53,879 nt of DNA from Bacteroidaceae bacterium (GCA_900770655.1 CAAGLA010000010.1:1-53879); one strand, 5' to 3'; shown: positions 41,493 through 50,019, numbered from the stretch's first letter. The notes: generated by a model not told the origin, from the letters alone. Numbers and translations are program-made.

Positions 41493-41672
41493 CTATTCTA
41501 AATTTGCCCAAATATTTTCCCAGTCGTTGCGGCTCTCTTTGGCGTCATATTCATTTGCCCACTCGTCATCATTGTTGTTTTCGTTGGGCTTTCCCGGGAT
41601 AGATATTGCAATGATATGTTGGGGCGTTAATTCTGTCTGTTCGCAATTAGGCGATTCGTATGTTTTTTTCAT
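41493..41672 (-). CDS. 59-residue acidic protein, MKKTY-type
   Basis: A short gene on the minus strand: MKKTYESPNCEQTELTPQH, then an Asn/Asp/Glu-rich, Trp-containing tail (DDEWANEYDAKESRNDWENI). It begins 35 bases after the BspA-like gene and stops just before a good terminator. Many Bacteroidales small proteins begin MKKTYxxP and sit beside surface-protein genes; their function is unknown. No signal or transmembrane segment is seen. Confidence 0.65.
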   Translation of the reverse strand: MKKTYESPNCEQTELTPQHIIAISIPGKPNENNNDDEWANEYDAKESRNDWENIWANLE

Positions 41673-41707
41673 AGTGTTGTTCTTGGTGTCTCGCGGTGTT
41701 GCTTCCT

Positions 41708-43078
41708 TTATTCTATGTAAATCTTCTTGCCATTGAGTATGTATATACCATTGCTTGGCTCTTCAACTCTTCTGCCGCTAAGGTCATAGTAAATGTCAAT
41801 TCCTTCAATCTCGTTCAAATCTATTATTATATTTCCAATAGATGTTTCTCCGTTGCCCGAATAGTCGATTCTTCCTGTGCTGAACATATTTGCCGTTGAA
41901 TTTATTCCCGGCGTAGCTTCGAGCCACCAGCGGAATGTACCCAACGGTATTCCATCTTTATTTTCAGGGTTAGGCCTTTTAAGTTCCCCGCCGGTCATTG
42001 CATACCTGTATGGTGGTTGTGTGTGGTCGGTCTCTTTGAGTGCCGTTGCTGCATATTGCCCGGTAAAAGTGTATGTAGTGCCGCTTTCTCCATTGAAACT
42101 TATGCTTGTGGAAATTACGGGTACTGTTCCGTTTATATCGGTATTACTGGTATATACTTTGTGAAGAGGGTCGCCGTCGGTGTCTGTGCGGGAGGGGGTT
42201 GACACGGTCAGGGTGTCTACGCCTGCAACTTTAGCTCTAATAAGATACAACTTGTGCGGCTCAACCTTGCTTTCAACATAATCGGCCATTGCATAGAACC
42301 CATTGTCTGTCTCCAGAATACTGTGTATTTCTGCAACTTCAAAGTTCTCTTTCCAGTCGTTGTATACCAGCTCTATTGGAACGTAGAGTGCTTGCCAGTT
42401 GGTATTCTTGAAATTACGTATGTACGTTACAAAGTTATATTCGTTATATGAAGTGTTATTGTCCTGTCCGGCAATGTTTTTGGGCTTTTCAAAGAAAACA
42501 GACTGGCTGTCAAGAATGTCGTATCTTGTCTGGGTAACAATGACTGTGCTGTCGCCGGCTTGGTTGTTATTGCCACCGGTGATATTATCGTTTGCCGGGT
42601 TATATATGAATAGTCCCCAGTAAGGGTGGGCTGCATACAGCTCAATGCTTTGTCCCGGCACAATCATTGTGACGTGTGATGCATTCATTTTATGAAATGA
42701 ATTTTCTTTGAGTACGTCTGGGGGAGTTAAAGCATCGCATCTAATGGTTATTATTCCACTGCACTGAAAAAAAGCTTTGTCACCTAATCTCTCTATTGTC
42801 AATGGCATAGATACCGATGTCAGATTGTCGTCGCCCTTGAATGCGTTGTCGCCAATAGCTGTTACTGTATACTCTGTACCGTTATATGTTATAGTTTGGG
42901 GTATAACAACTTGGCCGCTATATCCTCCACCGCCGTTATCTATTGGCGATACTGTGGCTTCGCCGGCTTCGGGCGAATCGAGAGTGTATTTTATTCCATC
43001 AATGGTTGTGGTTTGCGAAAATCCTTGTAATGTGCAAAGTGCAAGCAATAGTGCCGGTATGTAATGAATGTTTCTCAT
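41708..43078 (-). CDS. BspA-like secreted protein
   Basis: 456 residues with a signal peptide (cleavage near GFSQ, residue 22). After a beta-rich start there is one BspA/LRR_5-type repeat unit (AIGDNAFKGDDNLTSVSMP, then LGDKAFFQC) near 75-110. A long region of unknown fold follows, and the tail (YDLSGRRVEEPSNGIYILNG) resembles the C-terminal motif shared by many Bacteroidota surface proteins. It is probably exported to the surface; ligand unknown. It has a long leader and is followed by the small MKKTY protein gene. Confidence 0.8.
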   Translation of the reverse strand: MRNIHYIPALLLALCTLQGFSQTTTIDGIKYTLDSPEAGEATVSPIDNGGGGYSGQVVIPQTITYNGTEYTVTAIGDNAFKGDDNLTSVSMPLTIERLGDKAFFQCSGIITIRCDALTPPDVLKENSFHKMNASHVTMIVPGQSIELYAAHPYWGLFIYNPANDNITGGNNNQAGDSTVIVTQTRYDILDSQSVFFEKPKNIAGQDNNTSYNEYNFVTYIRNFKNTNWQALYVPIELVYNDWKENFEVAEIHSILETDNGFYAMADYVESKVEPHKLYLIRAKVAGVDTLTVSTPSRTDTDGDPLHKVYTSNTDINGTVPVISTSISFNGESGTTYTFTGQYAATALKETDHTQPPYRYAMTGGELKRPNPENKDGIPLGTFRWWLEATPGINSTANMFSTGRIDYSGNGETSIGNIIIDLNEIEGIDIYYDLSGRRVEEPSNGIYILNGKKIYIE

Positions 43079-43270
43079 TGCAGCTGTATATGTTTGTTGT
43101 GTTGTAAAAAATTACAAACCCCTTTCGGGATTTGCTCTCTATTGCATTCTGGTGATAATAGCTTTTGTGGGCTCTTGGTGTGGTTGTTTACAGCCCCTGA
43201 CCGGAATTCGTATATAAAATAAAACTATTTACTGAAAATTATTCAATTTTGACAGGTTTTTATTGAATTG

Positions 43271-43301
43271 CAAAAGTACTCCATTCTTTTCTTCTGTGCA
43301 A
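43271..43301 (-). promoter_or_regulatory. Promoter of the BspA-like gene
   Basis: Minus-strand TTG (43299-43301), 20 bases, TACTTTTG (43271-43278). Confidence 0.55.
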
Positions 43302-43372
43302 TTATTTGCCGTTAATTTTTTTTAGCAAAATGTAGAATTTAATTTAGGGGGGGGTAAAAATGTCAGCGATAT

Positions 43373-43407
43373 TGCATTTTTGCTAACAAATTGTTAGTAA
43401 AAATGCA
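43373..43407. terminator. AT-rich hairpin
   Basis: TGCATTTTTGCTAACAA pairs with TTGTTAGTAAAAATGCA with a single G/T position unpaired or wobbling. It may back up the terminator of the TonB receptor gene or act in the BspA-like leader. Confidence 0.4.
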
Positions 43408-43436
43408 GTAATTTTCTAAAATTGTGCCAAAATGAT

Positions 43437-43460
43437 ATCGCCTGCACTTCGGCAGGCGAT
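43437..43460 (-). terminator. Terminator of the TonB receptor gene
   Basis: ATCGCCTGC pairs with GCAGGCGAT around ACTTCG, 62 bases past the stop. Confidence 0.65.
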
Positions 43461-43522
43461 TATATAAAATGCAAAAATGCTTTTTTGCTTGGTTGAGCGC
43501 TTTTTTTGTTATTTTTGGAGCA

Positions 43523-45916
43523 TTACATCTCCACCAGAACCCTGAAGTTTATTTGTCTGCCGGTGAGGTAGTTCGGTACGGCATAGTTGTTGTTGTTTAT
43601 ATCGCGCACCCAATAGTAGGAATTCACGTTGTTTATATCGAGAAGGTTGAATGCATCTATACCTAACCATACATTGCGCAGGTAGCGTCGTATGCCTGTG
43701 CGGTAAATGTTCTCTTCGTTGTTCAGCAGACGGTACGACATTCCAATATCGACACGCTTGTAGGCCGGGGCATTGAAAAGGTGCTTTTCGCGCCCGGTGT
43801 GCGGCGGGCCGAACGGCAGGCCGTCGGCGTATGTTCCCTGTAGGCTCATCTTCCACTTGTCGGTGCCGGGGAAGAAGTCGGTGAAGTAGAGCGATGCGCT
43901 GAAGCGGCTGTTTGTGGGGCGGGGTATCCAGTCGCCGTCTTTAATCTTTTCCTGCGTGTCCATTACAGAGAATGTGAGCCAAGAGTCGGTGCCGGGGACA
44001 AACTCTCCGAACAGCTTCATATCGAGCCCGGTGGCATAACCGCTGGCGCAGTTCTCGCCATAGTACACTATGCGCACATTGTCTATGTTGTAGGGGATAA
44101 GGTTGTCGAGCTTCTTGTAGTAGGCTTCGGCCGTGAACTTGAACGGGCGGCCGAGCATCTTGAAGTGGTAGTCGCACCCCAGCACAAAGTGTATTGAGCG
44201 CTGCGACTTTATATCTTTGTTGAGTGTAACCGTGGTAATGCCGTCAACTGTGGTTGTGTCGCGCATCTCCTTGTAGAACGGTGTCTGGTAGTAGATGCCT
44301 GTGGCAAAACGGAACGTCAGGTCCTTGTTGAAGTCGGGGATTAGCCCTACACTTGCGCGTGGCGAGAAAATAACTTCGTTGTTCCAGTCCCAGTAGGAGA
44401 CCCTCACTCCGGCATTTACAGAAATTATGCCGAGCGTGCAGTTGAACTTGTATGTGTCCTGCAGGTATAGGCTGAAGTGGTTGCTGCTGTATGCTGTGCG
44501 CGATAGCAGGTTGTATACAGGGCGCAGTGCTTCGGGCGAGTTTGGTACGTTGTAGCCAAGCGAGTCGCGCAGTTCCCACTCGCGGCGGTTGTCGCGGAAC
44601 GCCTCTCTCTTCCATTCGGCTCCCCAGCGAAGGTCGTGTTGTCCTATAAAGTGCTTGCCGCTTATGGCTGCTGTCTGCACGTCGGCATCGAGGTAGTTGC
44701 GGGCGTGCTCCATATAACCGCCCACGCCCATTGTCTGGTCGGTGTTTATCTCGTCGAGCCAGTACTCGCCTATAATGTCGTATGTCTCCTCTTCGTCGGT
44801 GTGGAAGGCCGAAGCCTGAAACGTCAGGAAATTGTACTCGTTGGGAATGTAGTTCAGCGATACGGCTCCGAACAGTGTGCGGAACAGGTCGTTCTCCCAG
44901 CCGTCGAAGTATACCTTGAACTGCTTTACATCTTCGAGCGTGCCGAAGCTTGTGGTTCTGTCGCTTGGGGTAAAGCGGTAGTTGTTGTGCGAAATGTTCC
45001 CAATGAAACTTATGTTCAGTTTGTCGGTTATGCGCCAGTCTGCAAATGCTTGATAATCGACGAACTTGGGCTCATACTCGCCCTTTGTGTCGAGCGTTCC
45101 CAGCAGGTAGCTGTTGCTCTTGTAGCGCACCGAATTGGAAATGCTAACCTTGTCGTTGCCCCAGCCGACGTATGCGCTTGCGCCCAAAAGGCTTGCCGAA
45201 ACAATGCTTTCGAACTCGCGTGGCTTGCGGTATGTTATATCGAGCACCGACGACATCTTGTCGCCATATTTTGCTTCGAACCCGCCTGTGGAGAAGGATA
45301 TTCCGCCTACCATATCGGGGTTGAGAAAGCTAAGACCCTCCTGTTGTCCGGCTCTAATGAGCAACGGGCGGTAAATCTCAATGCCGTTCACATATACGCT
45401 GTTTTCGTCGAAATTGCCGCCTCGTACATTGTATTGCGAACTAAGTTCGCTGTGCGACGTTACTCCGGCCTGCGACCTTATTATATCCTCTATGCTGTTG
45501 CCGCTTGCCGACGGTTGCAGGCGCACTCTGTCGGGTACCTCTATGCGCCCGGTGCCGCCCATCTGCCGTTCGTTGTCTACAATCTCAACCTCTTGCAGCG
45601 CAAAGTCGCTGGAGGGGAGAATTACATTGACTGTTATTGTGTCCTGCGGGTTCTTGAATGTGCGTTTGCGGGTCTGGTAGCCAAGCATCGAGTAGACTAC
45701 TACAATGCTGTCCCTACTGTCGAGGGTGAGGGAGTAGCGGCCGTTGAGGTCGGCTACCGTGCCAATAGCGGTACCCTCAATGCTCACGTTGGCTATGGCA
45801 AGGGGAGCGTGCTCTTGGTCGGTTACAACACCCTTGAAGGTTACCCTTTGGGCCATTGCACCTGTTGCAAGCAGCAGTGTAAGAAGTGTTATTATATATT
45901 TTCGGGCTTTTGTCAT
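43523..45916 (-). CDS. TonB-dependent outer membrane receptor
   Basis: 797 residues. Signal peptide (cleavage after AMAQ, near 23), a CarboxypepD_reg-like domain (VTFKGVVTDQEHAPLAIANV near 25-100), a plug domain (SIEDIIRSQAGVTSHSELSS near 145, NVRGGNFDENSVYVNGIEIYRP) and a 22-strand-type barrel ending RVLVEM. No SusD partner is present, so it is not a standard glycan-utilisation pair. The ligand cannot be read from sequence. It lies 47 bases behind the GNAT/FemAB-like gene on the same strand. Confidence 0.92.
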   Translation of the reverse strand: MTKARKYIITLLTLLLATGAMAQRVTFKGVVTDQEHAPLAIANVSIEGTAIGTVADLNGRYSLTLDSRDSIVVVYSMLGYQTRKRTFKNPQDTITVNVILPSSDFALQEVEIVDNERQMGGTGRIEVPDRVRLQPSASGNSIEDIIRSQAGVTSHSELSSQYNVRGGNFDENSVYVNGIEIYRPLLIRAGQQEGLSFLNPDMVGGISFSTGGFEAKYGDKMSSVLDITYRKPREFESIVSASLLGASAYVGWGNDKVSISNSVRYKSNSYLLGTLDTKGEYEPKFVDYQAFADWRITDKLNISFIGNISHNNYRFTPSDRTTSFGTLEDVKQFKVYFDGWENDLFRTLFGAVSLNYIPNEYNFLTFQASAFHTDEEETYDIIGEYWLDEINTDQTMGVGGYMEHARNYLDADVQTAAISGKHFIGQHDLRWGAEWKREAFRDNRREWELRDSLGYNVPNSPEALRPVYNLLSRTAYSSNHFSLYLQDTYKFNCTLGIISVNAGVRVSYWDWNNEVIFSPRASVGLIPDFNKDLTFRFATGIYYQTPFYKEMRDTTTVDGITTVTLNKDIKSQRSIHFVLGCDYHFKMLGRPFKFTAEAYYKKLDNLIPYNIDNVRIVYYGENCASGYATGLDMKLFGEFVPGTDSWLTFSVMDTQEKIKDGDWIPRPTNSRFSASLYFTDFFPGTDKWKMSLQGTYADGLPFGPPHTGREKHLFNAPAYKRVDIGMSYRLLNNEENIYRTGIRRYLRNVWLGIDAFNLLDINNVNSYYWVRDINNNNYAVPNYLTGRQINFRVLVEM

Positions 45917-45963
45917 AGTCTGAAATATGCGCGCTCTTTCCTTTTATTAACGTGTTTTTTTCG

Positions 45964-46950
45964 TTAAACGTATATGGCACGCAAAAATTTGTTTACCCAG
46001 TTCCACCTGAAGCGGCACCATTGCAGGGTGCCTACCTGTTTCCCGCCATAGTTAAGCAGTGTCGAAAGGAAATTGCTATGCAGGCGCGACAGGTCTCTTG
46101 CTTCCAAAAACTCAAAGTGTGCAAAGCCTTTTTCGTATGCGTCGCTCAGTGCCGCCCAAATGGCCATAATGCCGGGGAACTGCAAGGGGTAGCGCTTGCG
46201 CAGGCCGCAGCTGTATGCAAGGTTGGCGCGGTACTTGTCGTAAAGGCAGAGCGAACTGCCTATAATCCTGTTCTTGTATGTGACAACGAAGAGCTTTACC
46301 TTTTCCGACAGCTTGCCGTTCTCTTCGTGAAGAAGTTCTTTTAGTACGCTGCTGCTTGGCAGTTTGCGGCGGGTCTTGCTCATATAGTAGTTGCGGAGCA
46401 GGGTGAGCCCCTCGTCTATCTCGCTCTCGTTGGTGGCGCGGCGACAGGTGACGCCGCGCTCTTCGGCCTTGCGTATATGTGCACGGTAGGCGCGTGACAG
46501 CCTCTCCTGCGGAGCCTTGCTGTGCAGCGAAATGTAGAGCCTCTGGTCGCGCATAGGCACGAAATTGTAGCTGCGCAGTGCGCCGTAGGCAAAGCGCGAG
46601 TCCTCGATGTTTTGTACCTCTATATAGGTATGCTTGAAGTCGAAAAGCGTGAATGTCTTTTCTAAAAAGAGCTTGAATATCTCTTCGCGGTTTGTGCAGC
46701 TGTCGCTGTAGCTCCCTTCGCCAAGAATGGAACACCAGTGGCTTATTGCAGGCGGAAAAATGTGTATATTCCTTCTTTTTGCTATGAGTATGTGCCCGGC
46801 CTCGCGCCCGTCGCTGTCGTAGGCAACAAGCATAAGGGGCTTTACTCCCTTGCTCTTTTCGAGAGCACGGAATATTATGGGCGAGTCTATTATGGAGCCA
46901 TCTATGAGCGGTGGCAAATCTTCGCTTGCCGTGTATGTTTCTATGCGCAC
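45964..46950 (-). CDS. GNAT/FemAB-like acyltransferase
   Basis: 328 residues with the two-lobed GNAT arrangement of FemAB/BioF2-like proteins. The second lobe has AHIRKAEERGVTCRRAT near 155-171, KVKLFVVTYKNRIIGSSLCLYDK near 217-239 and GIMAIWAALSDAYEKGFAHFEF near 260-281. Such enzymes transfer amino-acyl or acyl groups, for example in envelope modification. Substrate unknown. Divergent from tsaD and upstream of the TonB receptor gene. Confidence 0.78.
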   Translation of the reverse strand: MRIETYTASEDLPPLIDGSIIDSPIIFRALEKSKGVKPLMLVAYDSDGREAGHILIAKRRNIHIFPPAISHWCSILGEGSYSDSCTNREEIFKLFLEKTFTLFDFKHTYIEVQNIEDSRFAYGALRSYNFVPMRDQRLYISLHSKAPQERLSRAYRAHIRKAEERGVTCRRATNESEIDEGLTLLRNYYMSKTRRKLPSSSVLKELLHEENGKLSEKVKLFVVTYKNRIIGSSLCLYDKYRANLAYSCGLRKRYPLQFPGIMAIWAALSDAYEKGFAHFEFLEARDLSRLHSNFLSTLLNYGGKQVGTLQWCRFRWNWVNKFLRAIYV

Positions 46951-47007
46951 AATCCCTTAAGAAAAAGTTTTTACTTGGTAAAGGTAACAAAAAAAGAAAA
47001 TATATTG

Positions 47008-47015
47008 TATCTTCG
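47008..47015 (+). promoter_or_regulatory. -7 element of tsaD
   Basis: TATCTTCG, 54 bases before the tsaD ATG; no well-spaced TTTG. It lies inside the longer open frame, which supports the shorter start. Confidence 0.5.
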
Positions 47016-47069
47016 CGTAGCAAAAAATGTGTAAAGGCCCTTCGGGGCTCTGTTGAATTTGTAATATCT

Positions 47070-48092
47070 ATGGAAAAAGTATATATATTGGCTATAGAAT
47101 CGTCGTGCGACGACACTTCGGCAGCCGTTATGTGCAACGACGTGGTGCTGTCAAACGTTACGGCGAGCCAAGCTGTGCACCAACAGTATGGCGGCGTTGT
47201 TCCCGAACTCGCATCGAGGGCACACGAGCAGAATATTGTGCCTGTGGTCGATGCGGCGCTCAAAAAGGCGGGGGTGGCAAAGGAACAGCTCAGCGCAATA
47301 GCTTTCACTCGCGGGCCGGGGCTTATGGGCTCTCTTCTTGTGGGAGTCTCGTTCGCAAAGGGGCTTGCTGCCTCACTTGGTATACCTATGGTTGAGGTGA
47401 ACCACCTTCAAGGGCATATAATGGCGCATTTCATTAAGGAAGAGGGTGCAGAAAACCGCAGTCCGGAATTTCCTTTCCTCTGTCTTATGGTGTCGGGCGG
47501 CAATTCGCAGATAGTAAAGGTGAACAGCTACAAGAGTATGGAAATAATAGGGCAGACTATAGACGATGCTGCCGGTGAGGCTATGGACAAGTGTGCCAAA
47601 GTTATGGGGCTCGGTTACCCCGGAGGCCCCATTATAGACCGCTTGGCAAGGAACGGCAATCCAAAGGCCTATACATTCAGCAAGCCCCACATCCCGGGGT
47701 ACGACTACAGCTTCAGCGGTCTCAAGACCTCGTTTCTCTATACCCTGCGCAAGCTTGTTGCCGAAGAAGAGAATTATGTAGAGAACCACAAGGAAGATTT
47801 GGCTGCGTCGTTCGAGGCAACCGTGGTTGCTGTGCTTATGGACAAGCTCTACAAGGCGTCGAAGGCGCTTGGAATAAAGCGCATAGCCCTTTCGGGCGGT
47901 GTTTCGGCCAACACGGCACTGCGCGAGGCATACGGCAACTATGCGAAACGTTACGGCTGGGATATTTTCATACCTAAATTCGGGTTCACTACCGACAATG
48001 CGGCAATGATTGGTATTGTGGGGTATTATAAATATCTCGACAAGGAGTTCTGCCCAATGGACCAACCGGCATTCTCGCGCACTGTGCTTTAA
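47070..48092 (+). CDS. tRNA threonylcarbamoyladenosine transferase TsaD
   Basis: 340 residues from the ATG at 47070 (MEKVYILAIESSCDDTS), the family's standard N terminus; an upstream in-frame ATG adds a basic stretch overlapping the divergent gene. The metal-binding HxxxH is NHLQGH (His112, His116), and the ASKHA fold motifs MVSGGNSQIVKV and LSGGVSANTALR are present. It transfers the threonylcarbamoyl group to A37 of tRNAs reading ANN codons. pncC follows 32 bases later. Confidence 0.95.
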   Translation: MEKVYILAIESSCDDTSAAVMCNDVVLSNVTASQAVHQQYGGVVPELASRAHEQNIVPVVDAALKKAGVAKEQLSAIAFTRGPGLMGSLLVGVSFAKGLAASLGIPMVEVNHLQGHIMAHFIKEEGAENRSPEFPFLCLMVSGGNSQIVKVNSYKSMEIIGQTIDDAAGEAMDKCAKVMGLGYPGGPIIDRLARNGNPKAYTFSKPHIPGYDYSFSGLKTSFLYTLRKLVAEEENYVENHKEDLAASFEATVVAVLMDKLYKASKALGIKRIALSGGVSANTALREAYGNYAKRYGWDIFIPKFGFTTDNAAMIGIVGYYKYLDKEFCPMDQPAFSRTVL

Positions 48093-48124
48093 GGAACTGT
48101 GTATAATATATAAAGGTATATCTT

Positions 48125-48637
48125 ATGGGCAGAACAATGGAACTCTCGCAGGAACTTGTTTCTCTGCTTGGCGCAGCAGGCCTCACATTCGCTACGGCCG
48201 AAAGCTGTACCGGCGGTTCGGTGTCGCGTGCAGTGACAGCCGTTGCCGGCTGTTCCGCTGTTATGCTGGGCGGGGTAGTTGCCTACCACAATAATGTAAA
48301 GAGCAAAGTGCTTGGCGTGCCCGAAGATGTCATTGCGCGTTACGGTGCTGTGAGTGCTCAGGTGGTGGAGAAGATGGTTATAGGCGTTTCGTCGTTGCTG
48401 GGCGCCCATTGTGCGGTGGCAACGTCGGGGGTGGCAGGCCCGGGTGGCGGAACTGCAGAAAAGCCTGTGGGCACGGTGTGGGTTGCCGTTAAGGTAAAAG
48501 ACAGGGTGGTGACACGTCTGCTGCAACTGAGCGATAAAGGGCGTATCCAAAATATAGATACAACGGTTGAAATGGTACTTGCAATGGCGGTTGAAGAGAT
48601 AAAAGGAGCCTGTTTTTGCGACAAAGCATCTGTTTAG
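48125..48637 (+). CDS. CinA C-terminal domain protein / NMN amidohydrolase
   Basis: 170 residues matching the stand-alone CinA C-terminal (PncC) domain, which deamidates nicotinamide mononucleotide in NAD recycling. Motifs: TAESCTGGSVSRAVT near 24-38, GGVVAYHN near 52 and TSGVAGPGGG near 99-108. A second ATG four codons in (48137) is also possible. Linked to tsaD, probably in one transcript. Confidence 0.9.
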   Translation: MGRTMELSQELVSLLGAAGLTFATAESCTGGSVSRAVTAVAGCSAVMLGGVVAYHNNVKSKVLGVPEDVIARYGAVSAQVVEKMVIGVSSLLGAHCAVATSGVAGPGGGTAEKPVGTVWVAVKVKDRVVTRLLQLSDKGRIQNIDTTVEMVLAMAVEEIKGACFCDKASV

Positions 48638-48668
48638 CTGTAAAAATAAAAAAATATTTGCAGTTTTG

Positions 48669-48700
48669 TTTGCAAGATTATTCAAAATCCTATATCTTTG
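48669..48700 (+). promoter_or_regulatory. Promoter of rpmB-rpmG
   Basis: TTTG (48669-48672), 20 bases, TATCTTTG (48693-48700), about 50 bases before rpmB. Confidence 0.75.
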
Positions 48701-48749
48701 CACTCTGTTTTGAGTAGGTATCAAAAGAATAAACAAAAAATATATAGAG

Positions 48750-49013
48750 ATGTCTAAGATTTGTCAAATCACCGGTAAAAAAGCTATGGTGGGTAACAAT
48801 GTTTCACACTCAAAGAGAAGAACAAAGCGTCTTTTCAACGTGAACTTGTTTACTAAGAAGTTCTTCTATGTAGAAGAGGATTGTTGGATTCAGTTGCGCG
48901 TGAGTGCAGCGGGGTTAAAAATTATCAACCGAGTTGGTCTCGATGCAGCTTTGAAGGCTGCTGTCAAGAATGGCCACCTTGCTTGGGAAGATGTTAAGGT
49001 ACTCGGTTATTAA
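48750..49013 (+). CDS. Large ribosomal subunit protein bL28
   Basis: 87 residues starting MSKICQITGKK, the bL28 signature, with SHSKRRTKRLFNVNL near 20-34. The zinc-binding Cys pairs of some bL28 forms are missing (only the Cys near the N terminus and one in DCWIQ), so this is a zinc-free form. First gene of the rpmB-rpmG-DUF4295 operon. Confidence 0.95.
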   Translation: MSKICQITGKKAMVGNNVSHSKRRTKRLFNVNLFTKKFFYVEEDCWIQLRVSAAGLKIINRVGLDAALKAAVKNGHLAWEDVKVLGY

Positions 49014-49025
49014 AAAGGAAATAAT

Positions 49026-49214
49026 ATGGCAAAGAAGGTAAAAGGAAATCGCGTGCAGGTAATTCTTGAGTGCACCGAGCAGAAGAACAGTGGTGTTCCC
49101 GGTATGTCACGTTATATCACAACCAAGAACCGCAAGAACACAACAGAGCGTTTGGAGTTGAAGAAGTACAACCCCTATTTGAAGAGAGTAACCGTTCACA
49201 AAGAAATTAAGTAA
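49026..49214 (+). CDS. Large ribosomal subunit protein bL33
   Basis: 62 residues starting MAKKVKGNRVQVILECTE, with TTKNRKNTTERLELKKYNP. Only one Cys remains, so it is the zinc-independent form, matching bL28 beside it. Spaced 12 bases from rpmB and 6 from the DUF4295 gene. Confidence 0.95.
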   Translation: MAKKVKGNRVQVILECTEQKNSGVPGMSRYITTKNRKNTTERLELKKYNPYLKRVTVHKEIK

Positions 49215-49220
49215 TAGAAG

Positions 49221-49373
49221 ATGGCTAAGAAAGCAGTTGCAACCCTCCAGACTGGTGATAAGGAGAAGTATGTAAAGGTTGTAAAATTGGTTAAATCACC
49301 TAAGACCGGTGCCTATATGTTTGCCGAGGAGATGCTTCCTCAGGGTAAGGCAGACGAGGCTTTGAAGAAGTAA
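49221..49373 (+). CDS. DUF4295 family ribosomal protein, bL38-like
   Basis: A 50-residue basic protein (MAKKAVATLQTGDKEKY, then LVKSPKTGAYMF), translated from the ATG 6 bases after rpmG. The Bacteroidota-specific DUF4295 family sits at this spot across the phylum; to my knowledge it corresponds to bL38, found in the Flavobacterium johnsoniae ribosome structure. That link is from memory. A terminator follows at 49462-49495. Confidence 0.85.
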   Translation: MAKKAVATLQTGDKEKYVKVVKLVKSPKTGAYMFAEEMLPQGKADEALKK

Positions 49374-49461
49374 TCTTAACCGCAAGGTTTACAATACAAG
49401 CAGTGGTAATGGAATTTTGCCTTACAGCATAAATCTACAGTTGCCATTCTTGATAAAATTT

Positions 49462-49495
49462 AAGGAACTGTCCGTTTTGGGCAGTTCCTTTTTTG
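49462..49495 (+). terminator. Terminator of the ribosomal protein operon
   Basis: AAGGAACTGTCC pairs with GGGCAGTTCCTT (one mismatch) and is followed by TTTTTT. Confidence 0.85.
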
Positions 49496-49524
49496 GTTTG
49501 TTATCGCGAGTTTTGCCGCTACAG

Positions 49525-49733
49525 GTCGCGCGTAGCATTTTTAATTCCCTCCCGGCTAAAGCCGTACTCCTACTCCTCCTCTGTTGATAATAGAGGAGGG
49601 GGACCGCTTGCGGTGGAGGAGTTTTCAAAAGATGGAGAGTTAATAGTTAAAGGCCCGAAAGGGTTAAAGGGGCTATAAAGGGCCAAAAGGCAGTTATGCT
49701 GATAGCGGGATTGTTGCAGAGAATGGCACCGCC
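49525..49733 (+). repeat. Dispersed repeat, copy 1
   Basis: Starts GTCGCGCGTAGCATTT, then GGCTAAAGCCGTACTCC, a CCTCCTCTGTT/AATAGAGGAGG hairpin, GGACCGCTTGCGGTGGAGG and TTTTCAAAAGATGG, and ends TTGTTGCAGAGAATGGCAC. The same blocks in the same order occur in copy 2. Such elements are common between convergent genes in Bacteroidota. Confidence 0.8.
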
Positions 49734-49740
49734 AACACTC

Positions 49741-49814
49741 TTGTCATTTTGAACGTAGTGAAAAATCTCTGTTCGCAAGTTTTGAGTTCCTTCGCTTCGC
49801 TCAGGAGGACAATC
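49741..49814. repeat. Palindromic REP-like element
   Basis: TTGTCATTTTGAACGTAGTG at one end is an imperfect inverted match to TCGCTTCGCTCAGGAGGACAA at the other. The pattern resembles the palindromic repeats around GTCATTCTGAGCGAAG seen widely in Bacteroidota genomes. Confidence 0.65.
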
Positions 49815-49842
49815 ACGCGGTTGTGTACATAGTATAAGTAAT

Positions 49843-50013
49843 GTCGCGTGTAGCATTTTGAACTCCATCCCGGCTAAAGCCGTACTCCTCCTCTGTTCAG
49901 AGAGGAGGGGGACCGCTTGCGGTGGAGGAGTTTTCAAAAGATGGGGAGTTAATAGTTGAAGGCCCAAAAGGCACTTCTGCCGAAAGCAGTCTTGTTGCAG
50001 AGAATGGCACGGC
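49843..50013 (+). repeat. Dispersed repeat, copy 2
   Basis: Same block order as copy 1 with about 35 bases missing in the middle and scattered base changes: GTCGCGTGTAGCATTT, GGCTAAAGCCGTACTCC, GGACCGCTTGCGGTGGAGG, TTGTTGCAGAGAATGGCAC. It ends just before the hemW stop. Confidence 0.8.
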
Positions 50014-50019
50014 GGGCAG

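Larger units (their letters stand above)
43079..43522. other. Gap with BspA-like leader and TonB-gene terminator
   Basis: 444 bases without a gene. It holds an about 190-base leader of the BspA-like gene with a -7 element at 43271-43278, a hairpin (43373-43407) pairing TGCATTTTT..CTAACAA with TTGTTAG..AAAAATGCA, and the TonB-receptor terminator (43437-43460). Confidence 0.65.
49374..50019. other. Repeat-filled gap between convergent genes
   Basis: 646 bases without a gene, between the ribosomal protein operon and hemW. It holds the operon terminator (49462-49495), two related direct repeats (49525-49733 and 49843-50013) and, between them, a palindromic repeat (49741-49814). Confidence 0.75.

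Noticed and set aside
43523..45916. Polysaccharide utilisation locus around the TonB receptor
   Set aside because: No SusD, surface glycan-binding protein or glycoside hydrolase is adjacent.
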